Shown piece by piece: positions 9,417 to 17,485 of a stretch of 64,000 bases of DNA. The stretch's first letter is position 1; each line of letters starts with the position of its first letter. The stretch spans positions 930,001 to 994,000 of the forward strand of contig CAHJWG010000001.1 in NCBI GenBank assembly GCA_903642215.1, written 5' to 3'. The translations under genes and the position numbers were made by a program. Origin of the DNA: Sphingobacteriaceae bacterium. GTDB lineage: Bacteria; Bacteroidota; Bacteroidia; Sphingobacteriales; Sphingobacteriaceae. Under the pieces are notes generated by a model. That model was given only the letters and a program-made list of their open reading frames with translations, did not search any database and was not told the origin of the DNA.

Positions 9417-9610
9417 TAAGTTTTACGTTGTAAGTTATAAGTCAATGCTTCTTTTATCAATATAAAATTGGCGTTGCAAAAATTTTATAAAGGCAAATTA
9501 CAACGTAAAACTTAGAACTCATAACTTGTTTCTCGGTGCTTCTTTTATAACCATAAAATTAGCGTTACAGATGCACAAAGCCGGCAACTTATAACGTAAA
9601 ACTTACAACT
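9417..9610. repeat. Compound repeat with two direct copies of the dispersed word
   Basis: Between proS and the next gene lie two direct copies of a 34-base unit (9445-9478 and 9536-9569), each with the word TGCTTCTTTTAT, then ATAAAATT and GCGTT. Around them TAAGTTTTACGTTGTAA (9417-9433) recurs inverted at 9498-9514 and partly at 9593-9605. I see no gene in the stretch. Confidence 0.75.
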
Positions 9611-9620
9611 CCTAACTCAA

Positions 9621-10760
9621 ATGAAATTTGCTACAAAAGCCATACATGCAGGCCAGGAACCTGACCCAACAACCGGTGCCGTAATGACACCAATTTACCA
9701 AACTTCTACCTACTGGCAAAAATCGCCGGGCGATAACAAAGGTTACGAATACTCGCGCGGCACTAACCCAACCCGCAAAGCTTTGGAAGATTGTTTGGCT
9801 GCGCTGGAAAATGGCCAGTTCGGCTTGGCTTTTTCCAGCGGAATGGGAGCTACTGATGCGGTGATGAAAATGCTGCGCCCCGGCGATGAAGTGATTACCG
9901 GAAACGATTTGTACGGCGGTTCATATCGCATGTTTACCAAATTATACGCGCCTTACGGTATCAAATTTCATTTTATTGATTTTGCTGATCCGGAAAATAT
10001 CCGCCAATACATTAACCAAAACACTAAGCTGGTTTGGGTAGAAACGCCAACCAACCCAACCATGCGCATCGTGGATCTATCAGCAGTGGCCAAAATTTCC
10101 AAAGAAAACAATGTGCTTTTAGCGGTTGATAATACATTTGCCTCGCCTTATCTGCAAACGCCGCTGGATTTGGGTGCCGATTTAGTGATGCACTCCGTTA
10201 CCAAATATCTTGGCGGCCACTCGGATGTAGTTATGGGCGCGCTGATTGTAAACGATGAAAAGCTGTACAAAGATTTGTTTTTCATTTATAACGCCACCGG
10301 TGCAACGCCTGGCCCGCAGGATTGCTTTCTGGTTTTACGCGGCATCAAAACCTTGCATCTGCGCATGAAAGCGCACTGCGAAAACGGACGGCAAATTGCG
10401 GCTTTCCTTAAAAATCATCCCAAAATCGACAAGGTTTACTGGCCGGGTTTCCCCGATCATCCAAACCACGAAATTGCCAAAAAACAAATGCGCGATTTTG
10501 GTGGCATGATTTCTTTCACCCTAAAAGAAGCATCGCTGGAAGAAACGTTTCGGGTAGCCAGTTCTTTCCAGGTTTTTACGTTGGCAGAATCATTGGGCGG
10601 CGTAGAATCTTTGGTGAACCATCCGGTAACGATGACGCACGCTTCCATCCCAAAAGCCGAACGCGATAAAGTTGGTGTAACCGATAATTTGCTGCGTTTA
10701 AGCGTTGGCGTGGAAGATATTGACGATTTACTGGAGGATTTGGAGCGGGTTTTGAGTTGA
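9621..10760 (+). CDS. Cystathionine gamma-synthase/lyase family enzyme (PLP)
   Basis: A 379-residue member of the Cys/Met-metabolism PLP enzymes. The PLP Schiff-base lysine is K195 in [20 protein letters not shown] (42-50) and the ETPTNPT stretch (141-147) are family signatures. Such enzymes join O-acyl-homoserine with cysteine to make cystathionine (MetB), or split cystathionine (gamma-lyase). Sequence alone does not separate the two activities, so I give no symbol. It is a single gene between repeat-rich gaps. A copy of the dispersed word (10521-10533) encodes T-L-K-E-A-S. Confidence 0.88.
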   Translation: MKFATKAIHAGQEPDPTTGAVMTPIYQTSTYWQKSPGDNKGYEYSRGTNPTRKALEDCLAALENGQFGLAFSSGMGATDAVMKMLRPGDEVITGNDLYGGSYRMFTKLYAPYGIKFHFIDFADPENIRQYINQNTKLVWVETPTNPTMRIVDLSAVAKISKENNVLLAVDNTFASPYLQTPLDLGADLVMHSVTKYLGGHSDVVMGALIVNDEKLYKDLFFIYNATGATPGPQDCFLVLRGIKTLHLRMKAHCENGRQIAAFLKNHPKIDKVYWPGFPDHPNHEIAKKQMRDFGGMISFTLKEASLEETFRVASSFQVFTLAESLGGVESLVNHPVTMTHASIPKAERDKVGVTDNLLRLSVGVEDIDDLLEDLERVLS

Positions 10761-10765
10761 GAGGA

Positions 10766-10778
10766 ATGCTTCTTTTAT
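10766..10778 (+). repeat. Dispersed 13-bp word, exact copy
   Basis: ATGCTTCTTTTAT, six bases after the stop of the trans-sulfuration gene, followed by TAAATTTAGC. Confidence 0.75.
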
Positions 10779-10818
10779 CGACCTAAATTTAGCATAACGA
10801 AGAATTTATAGGTTGATT

Positions 10819-11295
10819 TTAATGGTTAGTAAAAGGAAAATCTGTAAAATCTCTAACAAACTTATTTAGATTCCGTCCGGAACATTTAATTTCCCCGTGA
10901 CCATACGAGAAATAGAATACAATTTTGTTTCCGTTGTTTGAGCCAATATGGTTGTTTTGATACAAATCAAGCAAAAAATCTTGTCTGATGATTACTGGTT
11001 CTAACCATTTATTGTTGTACCTGAGAATAAAAACATAGTGTACAAGAATGTTACTGATGTTACGAAGATTTTTGGCTGATACACTGAACTGACCGCTCAA
11101 ACCAGATTTTCTTTGTGTTGCGGCTGATGTTTTTACCTGTACTTTTCTTAAAGTTCCTTGCTCATCCTGAACTACGAAAATATCATCACCAACATCGACC
11201 TCCGGAATAGCAACGTTCCAGCCAAGCATTAAAAATTCTGACATTACGGCCAAATGTCCGGCTTTACCCAAATACTGATTAAATTTTTTGGTCAA
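10819..11295 (-). CDS. PD-(D/E)XK-like nuclease-fold protein
   Basis: A 158-residue soluble protein. The order of conserved residues fits the PD-(D/E)XK nuclease core: E20 in a helix (GKAGHLAVMSE), then VGDDIFVV with D37/D38, then KVQVK with Q53 and K55. I infer a restriction-endonuclease-like fold from this pattern; no family name is certain. The N-terminus resembles DUF4365-type stand-alone nucleases. Its start overlaps the stop of the small upstream gene by four bases, so the two are made together. The function is unknown: defence, repair and a decayed mobile-element gene are all possible. Confidence 0.55.
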   Translation of the reverse strand: MTKKFNQYLGKAGHLAVMSEFLMLGWNVAIPEVDVGDDIFVVQDEQGTLRKVQVKTSAATQRKSGLSGQFSVSAKNLRNISNILVHYVFILRYNNKWLEPVIIRQDFLLDLYQNNHIGSNNGNKIVFYFSYGHGEIKCSGRNLNKFVRDFTDFPFTNH

Positions 11296-11585
11296 TTTGA
11301 TTTTACTTTATGCAAAAGATTTCCCGTTTGCGTATCTACAAATTGAATTTCATCTATCTTTTTTAAATCAGAATTGTCATCTATACCTAACAAGGCTGGA
11401 AAAATATAATTTTCAAGTTTACTGTAGTAGTTTTCAAAATCACTTTTGATATCGTAGCCTACAAAAATATTATTTGCAGGATGTGCATTTGGAATTAAAT
11501 TTTTGATAATCTCCCTGATGGAAGGTGTGATGCTAAAAGAATAGCCATCCATTTGTTTGTTTACATTGATTTTAATTGCATCCAT
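11292..11585 (-). CDS. Small protein of unknown family, partner of the nuclease-like gene
   Basis: A 97-residue protein without signal peptide or membrane segment. It contains ITPSIREIIKNLIPNA near 20-35 and charged segments after it. I do not recognise the family. It overlaps the nuclease-like gene by 4 bases (ATGA arrangement), which points to translational coupling and a joint function, for instance an inhibitor, a DNA-recognition partner or an immunity protein. None of these can be shown from sequence. It is divergent from the DUF2400 gene with about 78 bases between. Confidence 0.6.
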   Translation of the reverse strand: MDAIKINVNKQMDGYSFSITPSIREIIKNLIPNAHPANNIFVGYDIKSDFENYYSKLENYIFPALLGIDDNSDLKKIDEIQFVDTQTGNLLHKVKSN

Positions 11586-11663
11586 TTGTAAAAAGCTTGT
11601 TTCAAATATAAGCTATTATTTTATTTGATTTTTATAGAAACTGTGTAAATCATAATCCGTCAA

Positions 11664-12461
11664 ATGCAAACCAACCTCCAGCTTTTTCTCGATGCAAAAG
11701 TAGCCCAATACAACCGGCCGGAATTTATCGAAAACGATCCGATCGTCATTCCGCATCAATTCAGCAAAAAACAGGATATTGAAATCATGGGTTTTTTTGC
11801 CGCAGTTTTAGCTTGGGGACAACGTAAAACGATCATCAATAAATGCAGGGAACTAATTGAAAGAATGGATAATTCGCCCTTCGATTTCATCCAAAACCAT
11901 CAGGAAAAAGATTTAAAATCACTTTTAGGCTTTAAACATCGCACATTTAACGATACGGATTTGCTGTATTTTGTGGCATTTTTCCGGCAGCATTATCAAA
12001 ATTATGATTCGTTGGAGGATGCTTTTTTTATCGGCATAAATTCATCCGCAGAAATGATGCTGAATCATTTCCGCAGCTATTTCTTTTCCTTGCCGGATTT
12101 TCCGCGACGAACGATCAAACACGTTTCTTCTCCGCAGCAAAAATCTACCTGCAAACGGCTGAATATGTTTTTGCGTTGGATGGTTCGAAGCGATGATCAA
12201 GAAGTTGATTTTGGTTTGTGGCGAAAGATAAAACCTGCTGATTTAGTTTGTCCGTGTGATTTACATGTTGATCGTGTTGCCCGGAAACTAAAATTGATTA
12301 CCAGAAAGCAAACCGACTGGCAAACCGCTTTAGAACTGACCGAAAAATTGCGTGAATTTGATCCGCTCGATCCCGCGAAGTACGATTTTGCTTTGTTTGG
12401 ATTAGGGATTGAGGAACGCTGGGGCGATGGCTTTGATTTAACCAAGACGGATTTTGATTGA
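11664..12461 (+). CDS. TIGR02757/DUF2400 family protein
   Basis: A 265-residue soluble protein. The segment QDIEIMGFFAAVLAWGQRKT (about 39-58), the KHRTFND motif near 92-98, and CPCDLHVDRVARKL near 196-209 are signatures of the TIGR02757 family, common in Bacteroidota. The DLHVDRVARK segment and the overall helical pattern recall helix-hairpin-helix DNA glycosylases, but no activity has been established to my knowledge. A variant of the dispersed word (ATGCTTTTTTTAT, 12019-12031) lies inside. Confidence 0.8.
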   Translation: MQTNLQLFLDAKVAQYNRPEFIENDPIVIPHQFSKKQDIEIMGFFAAVLAWGQRKTIINKCRELIERMDNSPFDFIQNHQEKDLKSLLGFKHRTFNDTDLLYFVAFFRQHYQNYDSLEDAFFIGINSSAEMMLNHFRSYFFSLPDFPRRTIKHVSSPQQKSTCKRLNMFLRWMVRSDDQEVDFGLWRKIKPADLVCPCDLHVDRVARKLKLITRKQTDWQTALELTEKLREFDPLDPAKYDFALFGLGIEERWGDGFDLTKTDFD

Positions 12462-12503
12462 TGATAATTTTCCAACTATCTTTAACCAACCAATTTAACA
12501 ACG

Positions 12504-12965
12504 ATGAAAAAATCTTTTCTTACTTACAGTTTCCTGCTGTTTGCTTTATTTCCTTTTTTTAAAAACACTGCTTCGGCACAAATCAGCCCTTCCATAGATC
12601 ATGTTACGGTTTATGTGGTTGATTTGCAGAAAAGTGCCGATTTTTATAAAAATGTGATGCTGTTAAAGGAAATCCCGGAACCTTTTCATGATCAGCGGCA
12701 TGTTTGGATGCGTATCGGCCCTCATGCACAATTGCATATTGTAAAAGGTTCAAAAGAAATTGTTAAGCGGGATATCAATACCCACCTGGCATTTACTGTC
12801 CCGGTTTTAGAGGATTTTACGGCGAATCTGGATAAGTTCAATATCAAGTATGGCAATTGGAAAGGCGACAGTAAATCGCCGGAATTGCGGCCGGACGGCG
12901 TAAAACAGGTTTATTTCCAGGATCCGGACAATAACTGGATTGAAGTGAATACGGATAAGTTTTGA
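12504..12965 (+). CDS. Exported VOC (glyoxalase/bleomycin-resistance) superfamily protein
   Basis: A 153-residue protein with a signal peptide (cleavage near TASAQ, residues 22-26) and one vicinal-oxygen-chelate domain. The start SIDHVTVYVVDLQKSADFYK, then HAQLHIVKG and the terminal DPDNNWIEV are classic for the family; His and Glu in these motifs are the usual metal ligands. VOC proteins include glyoxalase I, dioxygenases and drug-binding proteins; the substrate here is unknown. Periplasmic location is unusual but seen in Bacteroidota. Confidence 0.8.
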   Translation: MKKSFLTYSFLLFALFPFFKNTASAQISPSIDHVTVYVVDLQKSADFYKNVMLLKEIPEPFHDQRHVWMRIGPHAQLHIVKGSKEIVKRDINTHLAFTVPVLEDFTANLDKFNIKYGNWKGDSKSPELRPDGVKQVYFQDPDNNWIEVNTDKF

Positions 12966-13062
12966 GGAAAGTTAGAAAGTCCGAAAGACTGAAAGTTAGA
13001 ACGACCGCAACATAAACATTCTGGAAAGCTTGAAATTGTAAATGAATATTAAATTTGTTTAG

Positions 13063-13284
13063 ATGAAAACGCTTATTGTAAATATTGATAACGAAAAAGA
13101 TTTGGTGGTATTAGAGGAAATACTAACCAGATTCGGTTTAAATTACCGGATTAATACTGATTATCAGTTTAGTGAAAGTGAAATTCAAGCCTTGCTCAAA
13201 ACCAAACAGGAGTTTTTACAAGGTAAAAACAGTGTTCGCAATTGGACGGATATTGAGCAGGAATTGAACGATGCATACAATTAA
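13063..13284 (+). CDS. Antitoxin of a ParE/RelE-type toxin-antitoxin pair
   Basis: A 73-residue acidic protein whose stop overlaps the start of a RelE/ParE-like gene by 14 bases, the standard order (antitoxin first) of type II toxin-antitoxin loci. The C-terminal half (LKTKQEFLQG then WTDIEQELNDAYN) resembles antitoxin tails that wrap the toxin; the N-terminal part starts MKTLIVNIDNEKD. I recognise no named DNA-binding fold. The role is inferred from size, order and partner. Confidence 0.7.
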   Translation: MKTLIVNIDNEKDLVVLEEILTRFGLNYRINTDYQFSESEIQALLKTKQEFLQGKNSVRNWTDIEQELNDAYN

Positions 13285-13558
13285 ATTATTAAACCGTGCG
13301 GAAGCTGAACTGAAAGAATCTTGTATTTGGTATGAAAAACAACAAAAAGGCCTTTCTAAATCTTTTAGAAAAGAATTAAGCAGTACGTTTAAACGAATAG
13401 GCCTAAATCCGTTTTTATACAATCACCGTTATGATACAGATCTTCGTTTTGCAGCATTAAATGAATTTCCATTTATACTTATTTATTGGTTTGATCAAAA
13501 TTTAGATACTGTTTTTATAGCTTCAATTTTTTATACTAAACGAAATCCTGAATTTTAA
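13271..13558 (+). CDS. ParE/RelE-superfamily toxin
   Basis: A 95-residue basic protein with the ParE/RelE pattern: ikLLnrAeaELkEsciWYE at the N-terminus, KSFRKEL, a central R-F-A-L-NEFPF strand (about 67-75) and the terminal FYTKRNPEF. ParE-type members poison gyrase and RelE-type members cut mRNA on the ribosome. The YEKQQKGLSKSF stretch and the RNP ending fit the ParE-like subgroup common in Bacteroidota. It is translated from the overlapping antitoxin message and is followed by a 25-bp inverted repeat that can act as terminator. Confidence 0.8.
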   Translation: MHTIKLLNRAEAELKESCIWYEKQQKGLSKSFRKELSSTFKRIGLNPFLYNHRYDTDLRFAALNEFPFILIYWFDQNLDTVFIASIFYTKRNPEF

Positions 13559-13570
13559 TTTTTGTTATTG

Positions 13571-13628
13571 AAAAAAGGTTGATAAAAGAAGTATCGAGTT
13601 ATGGATACTTCTTTTATCAACCTTTTTT
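13571..13628. terminator. 25-bp perfect inverted repeat made of two copies of the dispersed word
   Basis: Arms 13571-13595 and 13604-13628 are perfectly complementary over 25 bp around an 8-base loop. Each arm contains the word (13582-13594 inverted, 13605-13617 direct) plus AAGGTT and a run of six A or T. Located between the convergent toxin and S9 peptidase genes, it has the form of a bidirectional terminator, as paired uptake sequences do in Neisseria. Confidence 0.8.
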
Positions 13629-13636
13629 AATGAAAA

Positions 13637-16090
13637 TTACTTGCTGCCGTTTTCCGGTTTTGCTGCGGCGACAGTTACCGGTTTGGCATTTTTTACATAC
13701 TTATCCAGCCAGGTATTTTGCTCCCAAAGTTTGTGCAGCAGGTTTTCTTTACCGCGGTAACCATGCGCTTCGTAAGGCAAATACACAAAACGGACGGTTC
13801 CGCCTAAACCTTTAATCGCAGCAAATAAACGTTCACTGTTGATAGGGAAAGTGCCGGGATTATCATCCGCATCGCCATGGATTAACAGGATCGGCGTTTT
13901 AATTTTATCGGCAAAACTGAACGGACTCATATCGTAATACAGCTTCGGATCGTCCCAATAAGTACGTTCCTCATTCTGGAAACCAAAAGGTGTAAGCGTG
14001 CGGTTGTAAGCACCGCTTTCTGCTAATCCGGCTTTAAACAAATTCGTATGCGCCAGTAAGTTAGCCGTCATGAAAGCACCGTAACTATGGCCGCCAACGG
14101 CTACACGATTACGGTCTCCAACGCCCATTTCTGCTAATTTATTGATGGCTGCTTCTGCATTCAGCTGCAATTGTTCTACAAAAGTATCATTCGGTTTCTT
14201 GCCTTCTTTGGCTACGATCGGCATTTCGGCGTTATCCAGAATGGCGTAACCGTTGGTGACAAAAAACACCGGACTACCGCCGCCAATCAGCGTAAAACGA
14301 TATTTTGAACCACGGATTTGCGCCGCATCCGCAGCCGAATTAAATTCACGCGGATAAGCCCAGATCAGCACCGGCAGTGGGCCGTCTTTTGCTTTATCGT
14401 AACCTGCGGGAAGGTATAAATCACCCGTTAAATCTACGCCATCGCTTCTTTTATAGGTAATTTTTTGCTTGCTTACACCAATCAGTTGCGGGTAAGGATT
14501 AGTGAAATTAGTGATCGGTTTATCGGCAGTTTTCGCGGTTAAATCCTTTAAATAATAATTCGGAACGTCTTTTTGCGACTCTTTTCGGGTGATTAACGTC
14601 AGTTTATTTGGGTCGATCACATCCACCACAACCTCGTAAGTTCCTTCGGCACACCGCCAGATAATTTCATTCTGTTTTGTGCTGAGATCAAACTTCGCCA
14701 GAAAAGGTAAATCTCCTTTAGAAGATGCGCCGACAATGTTGTTCATCAAAATTTTGCCGCCGTTATCGATGGTTTGGATTACGTTTCGGCCAAACTTGTT
14801 TTTAACCATAATCGGGTCGCCGGGATCACTGTAGGCATCGGTTTGGTTGCGGTCTAACAGTTTTTCGAACTGGCCGGTGCTGGTATTATAACGGCTCAAT
14901 CTTTCGGTTTGGCGTGAACGCAATCCTTCCGAAACCAACGCTAAGTTTTCATTTCCCCAAGTGATCCCACGGAAGCGAAAAGTAGTTTTAAATAATTCTT
15001 TTGGCGAACCGGAAAAAGGAGCATTCAAGGCATAAACGGCATCATGGAAATCCACTTTTTTACGAATTAAACCGCTATCCAACGGTTGCGCCCAGGTAAT
15101 GGTCGCGGCCTCGTCATCACGCCAGTCAAAACCGCGCGGAATGTTTTGTGTGTTATCATAACCGGACGGCGTAGCTTCCCGCGAAGGCAATTCGGCCAGC
15201 ATTTTTATCGTTTTTCCGCTTAAATCTGTAATGGTTACGGTTGAAGGAAATCCTTGCGCCGTAACCAGATAAGAAAAAGGCTTGCGCAACGTGCGTTCCA
15301 GCAAATATTTTTTATCGGGAGACAAAGCTGTAGAAGTATAGATCATCGGTTTACCGATAGCTGTTTCTACACCATTTTTATTTCTCACCAATTGAGAAGT
15401 AGCGTAAAACTCAAAAAGCTGCTCATCATAAGGCGACTTTATCAAATCTTCGTATGTAGCACTTGGCGCAGTTTTACCCAAATTTTGCTGTACGGTTGGC
15501 CCTTTTGGCATCAGTGGTTTTGCCGGTGCTGCGTTGGCCGGTTTCAGGGTTGCGCGGTATAAAATCGTGCTGTTATCTTCCCAGGTGATGCCGCTTCCAA
15601 GCACAATGTTCAGCGGTTTTTTGTTGATTTTGGAGGCTTTATGCGTTGGTACATCAATCTCGTACAAATCCACACTATTGGCGTTGGTTTGCGTAAAAAC
15701 GATTTTTTTTTCGTCCGGACTCCAGCTTGGCGCGCCTGCTAATAACGGCGAAGGCAAGCCCGTAACTTGGAAACTCTGGTTGGTTTTGATATTTTTCAGC
15801 GTAAAATTATTAATCACCAAAAGTTGCCTGCTTGGGGCGAAGTTATTTGGGTTGATGCGCAAACCGGCAATGCGCAGTTCGGGCCGCGCCAGTTCTTCTA
15901 CGGAAGGGTAGGAGTTGCGGTCCATCAGCAGCATCCAATCGGCTTTGCTGTCGATGCTTGCACTTGGCGTTGGTTTGGCCAGCAGCAAATCGGCCATGGC
16001 TTTCGGCGGCATCTGGTAGCTTACGGCATCCTGTGCTTTTACCCAAAAACCAGGAATTAGCAGGGCTAAAAAGAGTATTGATTTTTTCAT
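13637..16090 (-). CDS. Exported S9-family (prolyl oligopeptidase-like) peptidase
   Basis: An 817-residue secreted serine peptidase: signal peptide (cleavage near WVKAQ, residues 16-20), a beta-propeller-like N-terminal half, and a C-terminal alpha/beta-hydrolase domain. The catalytic nucleophile is Ser in GGHSYG (about 667-672), the Asp is in ILLIHGDADDNPG, and the His is in LPYEAHGYRG near 780. Members cleave peptides after Pro, Glu or with broad specificity in the periplasm. The layout resembles plant glutamyl endopeptidase/S9D proteins, but specificity is not certain. A one-base variant of the dispersed word lies at 14441-14454. Confidence 0.88.
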   Translation of the reverse strand: MKKSILFLALLIPGFWVKAQDAVSYQMPPKAMADLLLAKPTPSASIDSKADWMLLMDRNSYPSVEELARPELRIAGLRINPNNFAPSRQLLVINNFTLKNIKTNQSFQVTGLPSPLLAGAPSWSPDEKKIVFTQTNANSVDLYEIDVPTHKASKINKKPLNIVLGSGITWEDNSTILYRATLKPANAAPAKPLMPKGPTVQQNLGKTAPSATYEDLIKSPYDEQLFEFYATSQLVRNKNGVETAIGKPMIYTSTALSPDKKYLLERTLRKPFSYLVTAQGFPSTVTITDLSGKTIKMLAELPSREATPSGYDNTQNIPRGFDWRDDEAATITWAQPLDSGLIRKKVDFHDAVYALNAPFSGSPKELFKTTFRFRGITWGNENLALVSEGLRSRQTERLSRYNTSTGQFEKLLDRNQTDAYSDPGDPIMVKNKFGRNVIQTIDNGGKILMNNIVGASSKGDLPFLAKFDLSTKQNEIIWRCAEGTYEVVVDVIDPNKLTLITRKESQKDVPNYYLKDLTAKTADKPITNFTNPYPQLIGVSKQKITYKRSDGVDLTGDLYLPAGYDKAKDGPLPVLIWAYPREFNSAADAAQIRGSKYRFTLIGGGSPVFFVTNGYAILDNAEMPIVAKEGKKPNDTFVEQLQLNAEAAINKLAEMGVGDRNRVAVGGHSYGAFMTANLLAHTNLFKAGLAESGAYNRTLTPFGFQNEERTYWDDPKLYYDMSPFSFADKIKTPILLIHGDADDNPGTFPINSERLFAAIKGLGGTVRFVYLPYEAHGYRGKENLLHKLWEQNTWLDKYVKNAKPVTVAAAKPENGSK

Positions 16091-16197
16091 TATTAAAGTT
16101 TTTATGAAAGAAAATTCAATCTACCACTTTTATTTCAGCTAATATGTAATAATTTTAATACGCGCGAAAACCGGTTATCCATTTTAATTTTATGTCG

Positions 16198-16210
16198 ATA
16201 AAAGAAGCAT
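16198..16210 (-). repeat. Dispersed 13-bp word, exact copy
   Basis: Reverse orientation (ATAAAAGAAGCAT), 16 bases before the ATG of the YdeI-like gene, in the gap divergent from the S9 peptidase. On the minus strand TAAAATTAAAAT follows the core. Confidence 0.75.
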
Positions 16211-16226
16211 CCATCAACCCAAAATC

Positions 16227-16736
16227 ATGATTGAGTTTACAGGCGTTCTACAGCAATTCGGAGAAAAAGGCGAAAAAACCGGCTGGGTTTATCTTCACAT
16301 CCCGGCGGCAATTGCACAGGAAATCAAGCCAAATAATAAATTAAGTTTTAGGGTGAGAGGAATGCTGGATCAACTGCCAATCAATGGTTTGGCTTTGGTA
16401 CCAATGGGCGAAGGCGACTTTATTTTGCCGGTAAAAACAGTATTGCGCAAAGCCATCCGCAAAGAAAAAGGTGCGATGGTTAAGCTGCAATTAGAACTTG
16501 ATTTGGATTTCAAAATAGAAATGCCCGAAGATTTAGTCGAATGCTTTGCCGACGAACCCAACGCTTTGCAATATTTCAATAGCTTGCCAAAATCGCATCA
16601 GCATTACTATTTTAAATGGATAAACGAAGCCAAAACTGAAGTTACACGAACCAAACGTATTGTGGCAACTTTGAACGCCGCCAGCCACAAAATGAGTTAT
16701 AGTGAAATGATTAGGGCGATGAAAAGTAAAGCGTAA
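16227..16736 (+). CDS. YdeI/OmdA-like protein with DUF1905 domain
   Basis: A 169-residue soluble protein with two parts. Residues 1-95 fit DUF1905 (GWVYLHIPAAIAQEI near 19-33, then a small beta-barrel), and 105-169 fit the OmdA/bacteriocin-resistance domain (ALQYFNSLPKSHQHYYFKWI at about 112-131, then AKTEVTRTKRIVATL). Proteins with this architecture are widespread and have been linked to antimicrobial-peptide resistance by name only; the molecular function is unknown. It is a single gene. A variant word GTAAAAACAGTAT is embedded at 16431-16443. Confidence 0.8.
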   Translation: MIEFTGVLQQFGEKGEKTGWVYLHIPAAIAQEIKPNNKLSFRVRGMLDQLPINGLALVPMGEGDFILPVKTVLRKAIRKEKGAMVKLQLELDLDFKIEMPEDLVECFADEPNALQYFNSLPKSHQHYYFKWINEAKTEVTRTKRIVATLNAASHKMSYSEMIRAMKSKA

Positions 16737-16744
16737 AAGTATTG

Positions 16745-17032
16745 TCAGGCAATTTTGTAAGCTTTAAATTCATCTATGCTAATTCTAATTGTGGCAATTA
16801 TAAGAAGAGCATATATGGTTAATACTTCAGCAATTATTGAAGGGTGTTGAATAATTAGCAATTGATATTGATTTTTATAAATTGGAAAGAGCATCAATGT
16901 AAAAATTGAAAACCAATTTAAACCGCCAATCAACTTTCCAATCACAACATAATTAATAGATTTTCTGTTATCTCCTGTTAAATAGCCGACTAAAAATCTC
17001 CGGATTAAAAATACGAATTCATCTATCAACAT
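16745..17032 (-). CDS. Small membrane protein, unknown
   Basis: A 95-residue protein with two or three hydrophobic segments (around 20-50 and 65-82). It opens with MLIDEFVFLIRRFLVGYLTG. I do not recognise it and see no conserved catalytic motif. The gene is convergent with the YdeI-like gene with 8 bases between, and its upstream side is a repeat-rich stretch. Moderately AT-rich codon use suggests that it could be a recent or poorly conserved gene. Confidence 0.5.
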   Translation of the reverse strand: MLIDEFVFLIRRFLVGYLTGDNRKSINYVVIGKLIGGLNWFSIFTLMLFPIYKNQYQLLIIQHPSIIAEVLTIYALLIIATIRISIDEFKAYKIA

Positions 17033-17130
17033 AAAAAAGATTTGTGTAAGAAAATTACATATACTTTTTTAAAAATGGTCTTTTCAATTGTCATTATTGA
17101 AACTTGTAGATAAAGAAAATTGAACCTGCG

Positions 17131-17207
17131 GTTACTTGGATTAGCGTTACTTTTTGCTTGATCAAAAAGTAACCAAAAAATTAAGGATACCCTAACCCTC
17201 ATCCGGG
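17131..17207. repeat. Palindromic repeat element, copy 1
   Basis: A 77-bp unit with a near-perfect internal palindrome (17146-17173, GTTACTTTTT arm around GATCA) followed by AACCAAAAAATTAAG and CTCATCCGGG. A diverged copy lies inverted at 17395-17465. Confidence 0.75.
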
Positions 17208-17293
17208 GGTCTCCAGGCAACCACACCAAAGTGGAAACTAATTTTTTTACTTAGTGTACTGCTAAGCTTGTCAAAACAATTTTTTAAAACACA

Positions 17294-17306
17294 ATACTTC
17301 TTTTAT
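17294..17306 (+). repeat. Dispersed 13-bp word, exact copy
   Basis: ATACTTCTTTTAT in the roughly 450-base gap between the small membrane gene and the DUF3050 gene. Apart from this and the palindromic repeats, I see nothing in that gap. Confidence 0.75.
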
Positions 17307-17394
17307 CAACTTTAATTATATTCAGAAAATAGTATGACCCAATTACCAAGCCGCTTGCAAAGTTACCAATTAGGTGCGGCTGCCCGACAAAACG

Positions 17395-17465
17395 CCCGGA
17401 TGAGGGATCGCTTTTGTCTTGATTTTTTGGTTCTTTTTGATCAAGCAAAAAGAACAAGTAACAGC
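17395..17465. repeat. Palindromic repeat element, copy 2 (inverted relative to copy 1)
   Basis: The reverse complement shares the TTACTTG, the TTTTTGCTTGATCAAAAAG core (17430-17455), AACCAAAAAATCAAG and CTCATCCGGG with copy 1. Differences are scattered, so the two copies are old relatives rather than a fresh duplication. Confidence 0.75.
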
Positions 17466-17485
17466 GGTACAATCCGCAACTTAAA

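Noticed and set aside
17026-17485. Short open frames in the repeat-rich gap
   Set aside because: They run through palindromic repeats and have no protein-like composition or conserved motif.
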